From positions 1-64,000 of the forward strand of contig JAUCZK010000011.1 of the NCBI GenBank assembly GCA_030373145.1: a DNA stretch of 64,000 nucleotides, written 5' to 3'. The notes beneath the pieces are model-generated. The model made no database searches, was not told the origin of the DNA, and saw only the letters and a list, made by a program, of their open reading frames with translations. This document shows positions 1 through 8,387 of this stretch, piece by piece. The translations under genes and the position numbers were made by a program. The DNA comes from Cyanobium sp. CZS48M (GTDB taxonomy: Bacteria > Cyanobacteriota > Cyanobacteriia > PCC-6307 > Cyanobiaceae). How positions within the stretch are numbered: position 1 is the stretch's first letter; every line of letters begins with the position of its first letter.

Positions 1-74
1 CGGCTACGCCGGGGCTGATCCTCCCGAGTTACACCACTCCATGGGACGCCGCTCGTTGATGGGGCAGAACCGCT

Positions 75-633
75 TCAGCTTCGGCGGCGTTTCAGCGAAC
101 CGTCGAGCCTCGCCGAACTGGGCCCGCGCTCATGGAGCGCCGGCTCTTCGGCATGGGTGTGGGGATTGAGGTCGAGCAACACCCGTTTGACGGTGCCGGT
201 GACGGCATAGGGAGCGAACTCTTAGGGGCCGTCCACTGACCTGACCCCCATCTGCTGCAGCCGGCTGAGGGTGGGGGTGTCGATGCCCCCGCCGAAGGTG
301 CTGGGACCGCCAAAGCCGGCATCATCAACATCAAATCCACCAGCACGTTGGGGCCCCCTCCGGAGCCTGCAGGCTGCAGCCTTCGATCAGACACCACAGA
401 CTTCGCCGGTGAGTCCGCCAGCGCCTGCTCGGCTGCCAGGCGGTCATCGGCCCGAACGATGGCCAAGATGGCGGCATTGCCCGCTGGCCGCCTCTCACCC
501 AGCTTCTCCTCAATCCCTCGCTCTGCACAGCCCCATGCGCCACCTGGTTGGCGAGCCGCTCAAGATTGGCCAATGCGAACTCGATCCTGGGGTAGGCCGC
601 CATCACCAGAATGTTGGTGTCGGGATCGGCCAT
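75..633 (-). pseudogene. Decayed type I arylsulfatase remnant
   Basis: Read right to left, one frame has PNVLV and, after a one-base shift, another continues with DDAGFGGPSTFGG and DTPTLSRL near 250-340. This is the metal-binding N-terminus of type I sulfatases. The same frame then passes a TAA near 225 straight into VTGTVKRVLLDL, which resembles the C-terminal end of the family. Most of the enzyme, including the CxPxR formylglycine site, is therefore missing. Upstream (about 370-633) lies a coding-like stretch starting MADPDTNILVMAAYP, itself frameshifted near 530, which I do not recognise. An intact sulfatase lies at 56789-59158. Confidence 0.65.
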
Positions 634-1065
634 GACTCAGGTGGGGTTGGTCCTCTCAGCGTCTGCAGGATTGAAGCCAGCAAAACCAGGTCAGGACCAT
701 TCACCAGGAGGTTTGAATGGTCCCGTCCTCGGCCTTTGCATCTGACAGCTGATACTCCATCGTCTCTTCTGAACATCCAAGAACAGAAGTGAGGTGACAC
801 TCTTGAAACCGGATTGAATTTCTGATTGGAATGCAAGGTCGTCTCTGGCCGGCCGCCTGCGTTTCAGCATGAACCAGGTCGCCTGATCGTCTGAAGCGAC
901 TGAACCTGGCACGACCCGGATCAGCCCGATCCCATTATTGTGGCGAAGATGGTGCAGGCACTGCCTTCAGAAGGGCATGATGATCTGGAGTCCCAGACTT
1001 GATCTACACCACAAGTGCGGCATGCAATGGCAGACTATCGCCTCCGGTAGACACGACTTCCGACC
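634..1065. other. Intergenic stretch without a supported gene
   Basis: Several short overlapping reading frames exist on both strands, but none has a recognisable start site, domain or membrane segment. It probably holds the promoter of the secreted protein that starts at 1066. No hairpin terminator was evident. Confidence 0.4.
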
Positions 1066-1605
1066 ATGACCATGACCATGAGCATGACCAAAGCGACAAC
1101 GGTTGAGCCATTTCAGCCGTTTTCAGGCCGTCGGTTCGCTGGACTTGGTCTGGCGGTCGCCAGCGGCCTGCTCCTGGGTTGGCCTGCCGCTGGCCTGGCC
1201 CAGGCCGAGCCCCGTTGCACCTTCCTCAATCCGATCGGCGGCAACGGCGTCAGCCCGATCGTGGCCAAGTCGGTGGGGCGGGACAAGTTGATCGGCCGAT
1301 CGAACTGGAACACTGATTTCATCGTCGATAAGCCCTTCACCAGCTTCAAGTTCTTCTTCACCGCCAACTCCTCCGACAGCGGTGCCAAGTACCCCGTGGA
1401 GGCCTTCATGAAATTCAGCGATGGCAGTTCGCTTGAGGTGGTGAATGAAACGATGAATCCACCGATTGGCACCGGTCGCATGTTCGGTCCCTTTGCGGCC
1501 ATTCCCGGCAAGCAGGCCAGCCAGATGAACTTCAAGGTGGGAGCCAGCCGTGACCCCGGGGCACTGGGGTTCAGCTACCGCATCTCCGTTCAGGGCTGCC
1601 TCTGA
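1066..1605 (+). CDS. Secreted protein of unknown function
   Basis: The 179-residue product begins MTMTMSMT, encoded by a short run of repeated ACCATG units, so the true start could be any of four in-frame ATGs. A hydrophobic stretch at about residues 27-45 ends in AGLAQA, a typical signal peptidase I site, so the mature protein should be periplasmic or extracellular. The mature part is about 130 residues with two cysteines (in PRCTF and VQGCL) that could form a disulfide. I do not recognise a domain. It precedes a second exported protein in the same direction by about 75 bases. Confidence 0.7.
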   Translation: MTMTMSMTKATTVEPFQPFSGRRFAGLGLAVASGLLLGWPAAGLAQAEPRCTFLNPIGGNGVSPIVAKSVGRDKLIGRSNWNTDFIVDKPFTSFKFFFTANSSDSGAKYPVEAFMKFSDGSSLEVVNETMNPPIGTGRMFGPFAAIPGKQASQMNFKVGASRDPGALGFSYRISVQGCL

Positions 1606-1680
1606 TCCAGGGCTCACTGCCTCTGAACCGGGCCCTGCCGTTCGGGCCGCATACCCTCAGGCCAGCCGCACAACGCCTTG

Positions 1681-2271
1681 ATGACCTTGCTCACCAGATG
1701 CCCCTCAGGGATCAAGGGAACGGCTGTGGCCCTGTTGGCTGTTGTGGCCACCAGCTGGGGGGCCGTGGCCCGCTCTGGGGAGTTCAGCCTGAGCAGCCCC
1801 GAGATCAAGGCCAACGGCACCATCTCCGCCAAACACGTGTTCAACGGCTTCGGCTGCACGGGGGAGAACATCTCACCGGCCCTGAGCTGGAGTGAGGCCC
1901 CGCCCCAGACCCAGAGCTTCGCCCTGCTGGTGCACGACAGCGACGCCCCCACCGGAGGCAGTGGCTGGTGGCACTGGCTGGTGGTGGACATCCCCGCCAG
2001 CAGCTCCCAGCTCAAGGCCGGCGCGGGCAGCGCAGACGGGAAAGGCCTTCCCAAGGGGGCCCGCCAGATCCGCAGCGACTACGGCAGCCCCAGCTGGGGC
2101 GGTCCCTGCCCACCGCTGGGCAACGCCCCCCACCGCTACACCTTCACCCTGTACGCGCTGCCAGTGAAGACCCTGGAGCTGCCACCCGACCCCTCAGCCG
2201 CCCTGGTGGGCTTCATGGTCAACAGCCAGAGCCTGGGCAAGGCTTCCTTCACCGCCCTCTATGGCCGCTGA
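1681..2271 (+). CDS. YbhB/YbcL-type PEBP protein, exported
   Basis: This 197-residue protein belongs to the phosphatidylethanolamine-binding (Raf kinase inhibitor-like) family. Visible family marks are the ligand-pocket motif DSDAP near residue 87, GGPCPP and the following HRY. A hydrophobic signal segment at residues 11-32 implies export, unlike the cytoplasmic E. coli YbhB. The start is ATG at 1681; a TTG directly before it is in frame. Its ligand in bacteria is not established. It lies tail to tail with the Hli gene, with 27 bases between. Confidence 0.85.
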   Translation: MTLLTRCPSGIKGTAVALLAVVATSWGAVARSGEFSLSSPEIKANGTISAKHVFNGFGCTGENISPALSWSEAPPQTQSFALLVHDSDAPTGGSGWWHWLVVDIPASSSQLKAGAGSADGKGLPKGARQIRSDYGSPSWGGPCPPLGNAPHRYTFTLYALPVKTLELPPDPSAALVGFMVNSQSLGKASFTALYGR

Positions 2272-2298
2272 TCGCTGATCAGCTGAGATCAGCCGAAA

Positions 2299-2514
2299 TC
2301 AGCTCAGATACCAGGCCAGCGCAGCCCCCAGCTGGCCGACGATTCCTTTGCCTGTGAGCCACTCGCCGAGGATGGCGGCGCTGAACCCCAGCATCGCCAC
2401 ACGGCCGTTGAGCAACTCCACCCCAGCCAGGGCGGTGGTGTTCCAGGGGCGGTTGGTGGTGAGTCCTTCGCCGAATTTCTCCACCGGCTCGTAGCGGAAG
2501 TTGTCGCTGCTCAT
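2299..2514 (-). CDS. hli: High-light-inducible protein (Hlip/SCP)
   Basis: This single-helix chlorophyll a/b-binding family protein protects photosystems and chlorophyll biosynthesis under excess light. The 71-residue product from ATG 2514 has the signature ELLNGRVAMLGF at residues 33-44, in which Glu and Asn/Arg ligate chlorophyll, within one thylakoid helix. A longer frame to 2577 exists, but those extra residues are not Hlip-like. It converges with the PEBP gene. Length and motif are typical; which Hli class it belongs to cannot be told. Confidence 0.93.
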   Translation of the reverse strand: MSSDNFRYEPVEKFGEGLTTNRPWNTTALAGVELLNGRVAMLGFSAAILGEWLTGKGIVGQLGAALAWYLS

Positions 2515-2613
2515 GGCTGGTGGCTCATCGGAGACGCATTGGAGCTGATCGTTTTCGCCAGTGCAGATGCTGGCCAAAGGCAGCCTATGGGTTGGCCGCG
2601 GACGCCGCCGGCC

Positions 2614-3021
2614 TCAGCAGACCAGCAACAGCAGCAGGAGGCGATTGTCCTCAGGATCAGCGATCCAGGCCTCGGCGCCGAAGGAGTCGAGCCGGGGGGG
2701 CTCCCGGGCCGTGGCCCCCAGAGCCAGGGCCTGCGCCACCCAGGCCTGCAGCTCCTGCAGGCAATCCTCGGCGGAGGCGGAGCTGGAGCGTTGCAGGCAG
2801 AGGGCCAGGCGCCCTGGACTGCGGGGCTGCGGCCGCTGCGATGAGGGGGCATAGATCTCGAGGCGGCCGCCGCCGGGCCAGGCCAGCCGCCAGTGGCTGG
2901 AGCCATGGCCCTGCTGGGCTTCGCTGCCGAGCAGGGCGGCATAGAACCCGGCCAGGCGATCGGGCTGATCGGCCGCCAGCACCAGGGTGGTGTGGGTCTG
3001 GACGGTGGACATGCCGGTCAT
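2614..3021 (-). CDS. VOC (glyoxalase/bleomycin resistance) family protein
   Basis: About 135 residues show a vicinal oxygen chelate fold pattern: an N-terminal strand THTTLVLAADQPDRLAGFYAALLG, split here as THTTLVLAAD and LAGFYAALLG, and a C-terminal half ending with WIADPEDNRLLLL, the usual end of the second beta-alpha-beta module. Substrate is unknown. Start could be ATG 3021 or 3012. Longer frames run into the divergently transcribed exported phosphatase upstream. The C-terminus is a run of leucines ending VC. Confidence 0.75.
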   Translation of the reverse strand: MTGMSTVQTHTTLVLAADQPDRLAGFYAALLGSEAQQGHGSSHWRLAWPGGGRLEIYAPSSQRPQPRSPGRLALCLQRSSSASAEDCLQELQAWVAQALALGATAREPPRLDSFGAEAWIADPEDNRLLLLLLVC

Positions 3022-3085
3022 GGTGTCTGGGGGGCCACTCTGGGCGGGCAAAGGCAGCATGGGGACACAGCGGAGTGATCCAGCC

Positions 3086-4126
3086 ATGGCCCCATCCCTC
3101 ACCCGACGTCAGCTGCTCGGCCTGGGGAGCCTGGCTTTGGGGGCGGCGGCGCTGGCCGCGGGCGCAGGCGCAGGCGCAAGCGGTCTGAGGCTTCCGGCCC
3201 GCGGCGACCGGCGGCTGGTGTTGATCAGTGATCTCAATGCCAGCTACGGCTCCACCAGCTACATCCCCGAGGTGGGCCAGGGGATCGCCCTGATCCCCTC
3301 CCTGCGCCCGGATCTGGTGGTCTGCGCCGGCGACATGGTGGCCGGCCAGAAGACCAGCCTGAGCACCGCCCAGCTGCAGGCGATGTGGGCCGGCTTCGAT
3401 CGCCAGGTGCTCAGGCCCCTGCGCCGTGCGGGCCTGCCCTTCGCTCCGGCGATGGGCAACCACGACGCCTCCAGCAGCAGGGCGGGCGGCGGCTATGTCT
3501 TCGAACGGGAGCGGCAGGAAGCCAGCCGCTACTGGCGCCGCCAGCAGGCTGACCTCGGCCTCAGCTTCGTCGACGCCTCCGGCTTTCCCTTCTTCTATTC
3601 CGTGCTGCAGGACGAGATGTTTCTGCTGGTGCTCGATGCCTCCTCCGCTCAGATCCCAGCGGACCAGCTGCGCTGGGCCGAGCGAAGCCTGGCGAGCGCT
3701 GGGGCCCAGGGTGCCAAGCGTCGTCTGGTGGTGGGCCACCTGCCGCTGCTGGGGATAGCCCAGGGGCGCGACACCGCCGGCAATGTGCTGGCCCAGAGCC
3801 AGGAGCTGCGTCAGCTGCTGGAGCGCCACAGGGTGGAGGCCTACATCAGCGGCCACCAGCACGCCTACTACCCCGGCCGGCTGGGCCAGCTCGATCTGAT
3901 CCAGCTGGGTGCCCTCGGCAGCGGACCCCGGAAGCTGCTGGGGCAGAGCGCAGCGCCGTTCCAGACCATGACCGTGCTGGATTACGACTGGAGCAGCGGC
4001 CGTCGCCGGGACAGCACGGTCAACATGCGCAGCAAACAACTGCTGAATCCAGCAGGGCTGCCGCCGAGCCTGAGCGACAGCCGCGGCCGCACCCAGGTGC
4101 GCCGCTCCGCCGTTACAGGAGGTTGA
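3086..4126 (+). CDS. Exported (Tat-type) metallophosphoesterase
   Basis: This 346-residue calcineurin-like phosphoesterase has the expected metal-site blocks in order: ISDLNAS, CAGDMVAG, MGNHDA, VGHLPL and SGHQHAYY. The N-terminus MAPSLTRRQLLGLGSL followed by an alanine-rich hydrophobic stretch is a good twin-arginine signal, so the folded enzyme is probably exported. I chose ATG 3086 because it places the RR motif near the N-terminus; the longer frame from 2987 would bury it. The substrate is unknown. Its 3' end overlaps the convergent oxygenase gene by 14 bases. Confidence 0.85.
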   Translation: MAPSLTRRQLLGLGSLALGAAALAAGAGAGASGLRLPARGDRRLVLISDLNASYGSTSYIPEVGQGIALIPSLRPDLVVCAGDMVAGQKTSLSTAQLQAMWAGFDRQVLRPLRRAGLPFAPAMGNHDASSSRAGGGYVFERERQEASRYWRRQQADLGLSFVDASGFPFFYSVLQDEMFLLVLDASSAQIPADQLRWAERSLASAGAQGAKRRLVVGHLPLLGIAQGRDTAGNVLAQSQELRQLLERHRVEAYISGHQHAYYPGRLGQLDLIQLGALGSGPRKLLGQSAAPFQTMTVLDYDWSSGRRRDSTVNMRSKQLLNPAGLPPSLSDSRGRTQVRRSAVTGG

Positions 4127-5063
4127 TGCGGTAGAGCACCTCTTCGAGGGCATCGGCCGCCAGCACCCCGGCCTGGCGCTGGGGATGCTCCGGGGTGCAG
4201 CAGCTGGCCAGTGGCGTCAGCAGGGTGGAGGGCCGGGCGTGGCAGAACTGCACCACGCTCAGCCGCTCCTGGATGGAATCGGGCGGCGCCACCACCCGGT
4301 GCAGGCCGGCGGGGATCAGGCCGTTGCTGAGCCTCTCCAGCATCAGGCCGCTGTTGATGATCACCTGGCCCTCGGGCGGCAGCGCCGGCACCCAGCTGCC
4401 GTCCACCTCCACCTCCAGGCCGGCGCCGGTGGCCCTGGGCAGGGCGGTGATCAGGTTGATGTCGCCGTGGGCGGCGGCCCAGAGGTGGCCGGGGCCGGGG
4501 GCCGCCGCCATGGGCGGGTAGCGGATGGCGCGGCTGAGGGTGGGGGCCTCGCTGACCATCTCCTCAAAGAACCCCTCGGCCGCCCCCAGGCCCAGGGCGA
4601 TCACCCGCAGGACGCGCCGCTGCAGATCAGCCAGCGCCGCATGGAAGCTCAGCAGCACCTCGGTGATGCCGGGAACCACCGCTTCGGGCAGCAACGGCTC
4701 GGGGTAGAGCAGCGGATAGCGGCGGCGCAGGGGGTGGGCGGCCGGGATCGGCGCTGACCAATTGAGCATCTCCTTCCAGTCGGCCCGCTCGCTGCCGGCG
4801 GCGGTTTCCACCAGCAGGCCGGTGTAGCCCGTCTGGCCGGACGCTCCAGCGGCCGTGAAGCGACCCTTGCTCTCGGCCTCGAGTGCAAAGAAGCGCGCCA
4901 GCAGCGCGTAGGCCGAATCGAGCAGATCAGTGGAGAGATCGCTGCTGGTGTACACGAAGCCAGTGGCCAGGCTGCGCCTCACCCCGTCCACCACCGCCCG
5001 TCGGCGCCGCTCGTCACCCCGCTCGAAGGCCAGCAGATCGACATCGAGGATCGAGGGCTCCAT
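4113..5063 (-). CDS. 2-oxoglutarate/Fe(II) oxygenase, isopenicillin-N-synthase type
   Basis: The 316-residue product has the non-haem iron triad of this superfamily: H199-x-D201 in AAHGDINL and distal H255 in AGLHRVVAP, followed by R268-x-S270 (RLS), which binds the 2-oxoglutarate carboxylate. The N-terminal half carries the typical DIOX_N-like helices. The real substrate cannot be deduced. It lies 9 bases downstream of the MidA-type methyltransferase and is probably cotranscribed with it. Confidence 0.88.
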   Translation of the reverse strand: MEPSILDVDLLAFERGDERRRRAVVDGVRRSLATGFVYTSSDLSTDLLDSAYALLARFFALEAESKGRFTAAGASGQTGYTGLLVETAAGSERADWKEMLNWSAPIPAAHPLRRRYPLLYPEPLLPEAVVPGITEVLLSFHAALADLQRRVLRVIALGLGAAEGFFEEMVSEAPTLSRAIRYPPMAAAPGPGHLWAAAHGDINLITALPRATGAGLEVEVDGSWVPALPPEGQVIINSGLMLERLSNGLIPAGLHRVVAPPDSIQERLSVVQFCHARPSTLLTPLASCCTPEHPQRQAGVLAADALEEVLYRINLL

Positions 5064-5072
5064 CGGCGCAAG

Positions 5073-6227
5073 CTACCCCTCACCGCTCGGATCCTGCAGG
5101 AACAGCTCGGCGCTGGAAGCCACGGCCGGCGCGGCCTCGCCGCGGCTGAAGGCCAGCCAGCGGAAGTCACCGAGGGCGGCGGGATCCACCAGGCGCAGCA
5201 GGGCCTCACGCCGGGCCAGCAGATCGGCCAGTGGGCCCGGCTGCTGCAGGCCGTGCAGGCGCTGGGCCAGCCCCAGGGCCAGCAGGGCTTCCCCCTGGCG
5301 GCGCTGGCCCAGGCAGCTCCAGCCGGCCGCCTCGGCGGCCTCCAGCACGCTCTCGATGCAGAGGTGGGCGGTGAGGTCCCACTGGCCGGGCTCCTGCAGG
5401 GGATCGGCGCTGGCCCGCTGGGCGCGGTAGGCCATCAGGGTGCCGTTGCTGCGCTGGGGGGCGTAGTAGCGCCAGGCCTCATGGGCGTAGTCGATCACCA
5501 GCAGGCGGCCGCGGGCCAGTGCGGCAGCGCAGGCCGCCAGCCAGGGGGCCAGCCCGGGGTGGAGTTCGCTGCACCAGCCCTCGGGGCGCCGTGGATCGAG
5601 GGGCAGCAGCCCGAGGGGCTCCAATCGCGCCTGATCCTCCGGCTCCAGGGGTTCGCCGGGCTCCAGCCGCAACGCCCCCTGCTGGAGCGTCACCTGCTGG
5701 CGGCGCCACTGCTCCCCGCAGCGCTCGATCCGCTCCACCGCCAGAGCATCGAGCACCTCATGGGCCAGCACCACACCGTTGAGCGGAGCGGCGGCCATCT
5801 CCTCAAAGCTGCTCCAGCGCAGCGCCAGCGGGCAGCCCTGGAGACGCTGGCGCTGGCGGGCCGCCATGCCGGCGTTGGGCTCCACCAGCACCAGCTCCAG
5901 ACGCTGGGCCAGCTGGGGCCAGCCGGCGGCCAGGGCCTCGGCCAGCTGGGCCGCCAGGCTGCCCTCGCCGGGGCCGGTCTCCACCAGGCTGAGGCGGCCG
6001 CCCGGCAGATCCTCCAGCCAGCGGGCGATCTGGGGGGCCAGCAGGGCCGCGAACTCCGGACCCAGCGATGGGGCGGTGGCGAAATCACCGCCGGGGCCGA
6101 TGCTGAGGCGGCCGGCGCCGTAGGCGCCGTGATGGGGGTCGTGGAGCACCCACTCCATGTAAGTGCGAAAGGGCACGCTGCCGCCGGCCTGGAGCAGGCG
6201 CTCATGGAGCCAGGCGGGCAGGGACAC
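5073..6227 (-). CDS. MidA/NDUFAF7-family SAM-dependent methyltransferase
   Basis: This 384-residue protein matches the DUF185 family, whose mitochondrial member NDUFAF7 methylates an arginine of a complex I subunit. Early blocks are FRTYMEWVLHDPHHGAY and GDFATAPSLGPEF, then the SAM-binding glycine loop ETGPGEGSLA near residue 103. The cyanobacterial substrate is not known; an NDH-1 subunit is a reasonable guess only. It starts 47 bases from the divergent TPM gene and leads a two-gene operon with the oxygenase. Confidence 0.88.
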   Translation of the reverse strand: MSLPAWLHERLLQAGGSVPFRTYMEWVLHDPHHGAYGAGRLSIGPGGDFATAPSLGPEFAALLAPQIARWLEDLPGGRLSLVETGPGEGSLAAQLAEALAAGWPQLAQRLELVLVEPNAGMAARQRQRLQGCPLALRWSSFEEMAAAPLNGVVLAHEVLDALAVERIERCGEQWRRQQVTLQQGALRLEPGEPLEPEDQARLEPLGLLPLDPRRPEGWCSELHPGLAPWLAACAAALARGRLLVIDYAHEAWRYYAPQRSNGTLMAYRAQRASADPLQEPGQWDLTAHLCIESVLEAAEAAGWSCLGQRRQGEALLALGLAQRLHGLQQPGPLADLLARREALLRLVDPAALGDFRWLAFSRGEAAPAVASSAELFLQDPSGEG

Positions 6228-6274
6228 GGCCAGGAGGCAGCTCAGGGAGAATGCAGGGCCACTGAAGCAGCCGC

Positions 6275-7114
6275 ATGGCCCCTGGCGCCAGAACTCTCCT
6301 CCGCTCCATCCTTGCCGGTCTGGCCGCCCTGGTGCTGCTGCTGACGCCGCTGGGGGGAGCGGCGGGCGGGATAGCCCAGGCCGCCGACAATCCCTCGCTG
6401 TTGCCGGATCACCCCACCCCCGTGATCGATCTGGCCCGGGCGCTCACCGATGGCCAGCGCGCCAGCCTGGAGGAGCACCTGGAGGCGTTCGAGGCCAGCA
6501 GTGGCTGGAAGTTGCGGGTGCTCACCCAGTACGAGCGCACCCCTGGCCTGGCGGTGAAGCAGTTCTGGGGGCTGGATGAACGCAGCCTGCTGCTGGTGGC
6601 TGATCCCCGCGGCGGCAACCTGCTTAATTTCAATGTGGGTGATGCGCTCTTCGCCCTGATGCCGCGCACCTTCTGGGTGGAGCTGCAGACCCGCTTCGGC
6701 AACCAGTACTACGTGCGGGACCACGGCGAGGACGGCGCGATTGTCGATGCACTCGCTGCGGTGGAAACCTGCCTGGAGCGCGGCGGCTGCCAGGTGGTGC
6801 CTGGCCTGCCCCAGGAGCAGTGGCTGCTTACTTTCTGCACTTCGCTGCTGGGGGGGCTGATCGTGGGTTTCGCCGGCTATCCGCGCAAACAGGGAGATGT
6901 TGTGGCCTGGAGCTGGATCCTGCTGCTCTCGCCGCTGTGGGTGATGCTCTTCGTGGTGTTCGGCCTGGGGCCGGTGGTGACCCGCACCTCCGACCTGCTG
7001 CCGGTGCTGCGCAATGGGCTGGGCTTCCTGGGCGGGGCCGTTGGGGCCTACCTCATCGCCCAGAAAACCCTGGGGATTCCTGGCGCCACGGAGGGTTCCG
7101 GCGGCAACGAGTGA
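6275..7114 (+). CDS. TPM-domain membrane protein, Psb32/TLP18.3-like
   Basis: The 279-residue product has a signal peptide (hydrophobic residues about 12-36, ending AQA). A TPM domain (about residues 48-170) follows, with the usual PVIDLARALTDGQRASLEEHL start and a LLLVADPRGG strand. Two or three C-terminal membrane helices come last (TFCTSLLGGLIVG, SWILLLSPLWVMLFVVF). TPM proteins of this type (Psb32, TLP18.3) assist photosystem II repair at the lumenal side. The assignment rests on domain order and on the cyanobacterial context. Confidence 0.85.
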   Translation: MAPGARTLLRSILAGLAALVLLLTPLGGAAGGIAQAADNPSLLPDHPTPVIDLARALTDGQRASLEEHLEAFEASSGWKLRVLTQYERTPGLAVKQFWGLDERSLLLVADPRGGNLLNFNVGDALFALMPRTFWVELQTRFGNQYYVRDHGEDGAIVDALAAVETCLERGGCQVVPGLPQEQWLLTFCTSLLGGLIVGFAGYPRKQGDVVAWSWILLLSPLWVMLFVVFGLGPVVTRTSDLLPVLRNGLGFLGGAVGAYLIAQKTLGIPGATEGSGGNE

Positions 7115-7132
7115 ACGACACGGCAGCTGGGA

Positions 7133-7885
7133 TCAGCGTCCGGCGCTGGCCTCCTGAAGGGCACAGCTGAGGCTGTCGCCTGTGCAGACGGGCTTCACCG
7201 GAGGGGCGGCCTGAGCGACATCCGTGCGCACGTTGTCAATGGAGCGCAGGCTGGCCAGGTTCGCCTCGTAGAAGGCCCTGAGCTGGACGTAGCGCTTGAC
7301 GGGCTGTCCGTAGAAGCTGCGGCCGGCCAGGGTGGGGAAGGAGGCCCATTCCGGCGCCAGCTTGGCGGCCAGTTCAGGGGTGAGCATGCCGCGATCGGCC
7401 ATGGCCAGGGCGCCACGGCGCTGGATCAGGAAGATGGCGGCCTGATCCTGCACCTGGGGTCCGAAGCCACTGATCCCCAGGACACGGGTGGCCATCGACC
7501 AGGTGAAGGGCATGAACTGGTAGGCACCAGCGGCGGCGCTGGCGTAGCCCACGGTGCGGTTGACCTGATTGGGGTGGCGATCCAGCGAGGGCATCAGGCT
7601 GCCGCCGAACATGATCCGGTAGCCCACGTCTTCGCCGTTGGCCCAAGTGCCCTCGGCAAAGCGGATGGTGTTGAGCAGGGCCCGCCGCTCAGGGGTGATC
7701 TCGAAGACGGCGCGCATCCCCGGCAAATCCTGGGGAGTGGCGATCGCCAGCGACTGGGGCTGGCTGGTTGGCGCCGCACCGGGCAGACGAATCTCCTCCC
7801 AGGCCGTGGCGTGGGCTGGGGCGCTGAGGGCGACCACCAGAGCCGGCAGGCAGAAGCGGCTGAGACGGGAAGCGGTAGCGAGCAA
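7133..7885 (-). CDS. Exported lambda-endolysin-like lytic transglycosylase (GH104 type)
   Basis: The catalytic part resembles phage lambda endolysin R: LLNTIRFAEGTWANG (catalytic Glu in AEGT), GYRIMFGG, DRHPNQV, AAGAYQFMPFTW and a late IQRRGALAMADRG. Such enzymes cleave peptidoglycan between MurNAc and GlcNAc. I set the start at TTG 7885 because it gives a signal peptide (SRFCLPALVVALSAPAHA). A longer frame to TTG 8083 adds 66 residues that do not look protein-like. Neither start has a clear ribosome site. With a signal peptide and no holin nearby, it looks like a host wall enzyme rather than a phage relic. Confidence 0.82.
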   Translation of the reverse strand: MLATASRLSRFCLPALVVALSAPAHATAWEEIRLPGAAPTSQPQSLAIATPQDLPGMRAVFEITPERRALLNTIRFAEGTWANGEDVGYRIMFGGSLMPSLDRHPNQVNRTVGYASAAAGAYQFMPFTWSMATRVLGISGFGPQVQDQAAIFLIQRRGALAMADRGMLTPELAAKLAPEWASFPTLAGRSFYGQPVKRYVQLRAFYEANLASLRSIDNVRTDVAQAAPPVKPVCTGDSLSCALQEASAGR

Positions 7886-8387
7886 CGGATTTATTGGGGG
7901 AGAGGACTGGTTGCAGCCACGCCTGAGCCAGGTGGATTCCTTGGGAATCGGCCTGGAGAAACGCTGCTGTGCTGAGGAAAGATTTGGTGGTGAGTCTTGA
8001 TCCGTTCGTGACTGCTGAGCGGAGCAAGAACCTGGGTGTTTAGATGAGCTGATGATGCTGATCAGAAACCCTGATGAATGCAATCAGGCAGGTTGATCAG
8101 TGCAGAACTCAAGGGAAACCGTCGAAGCGATGGAAGAATACATCGTGGCGGGATCGGGTTGCACGCCAATGTGTCGAACGAGCCCTTCGCCGGGGATCGT
8201 GTTAGTGACAGTCACACGACCGTCCACCCGTTATCAGAATTGGTCCCGGGGTTCACATCACTGTTCAGCACAGGGATTATTGATGCGAAATCATTGATCG
8301 CGCTGATCATCAGTTCTGCTGATTGAGCCCCAGGGCGTGGTAGCCACCGACACCAGATCGCTTGCACTGCAATGCTCCCCAGCGATC
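7886..8387. other. Intergenic region, no supported gene
   Basis: About 300 to 500 bases, depending on the start of the GH104 gene. Two short plus-strand frames (8078-8326, 8100-8297) have no domain, no ribosome site and mixed codon use. GATCA-containing short inverted repeats occur near 8090 and 8300, but no T-rich terminator follows. Confidence 0.35.

Noticed and set aside
2657-4153. A 498-codon open frame on the minus strand
   Set aside because: It runs antisense to the VOC and exported phosphoesterase genes, whose protein motifs are clear; its own sequence is rich in A, G, Q and has no domain.
7133-7885. Lambda-endolysin-like gene as sign of a prophage
   Set aside because: It has a signal peptide and no phage genes (holin, tail, capsid, integrase) lie nearby.
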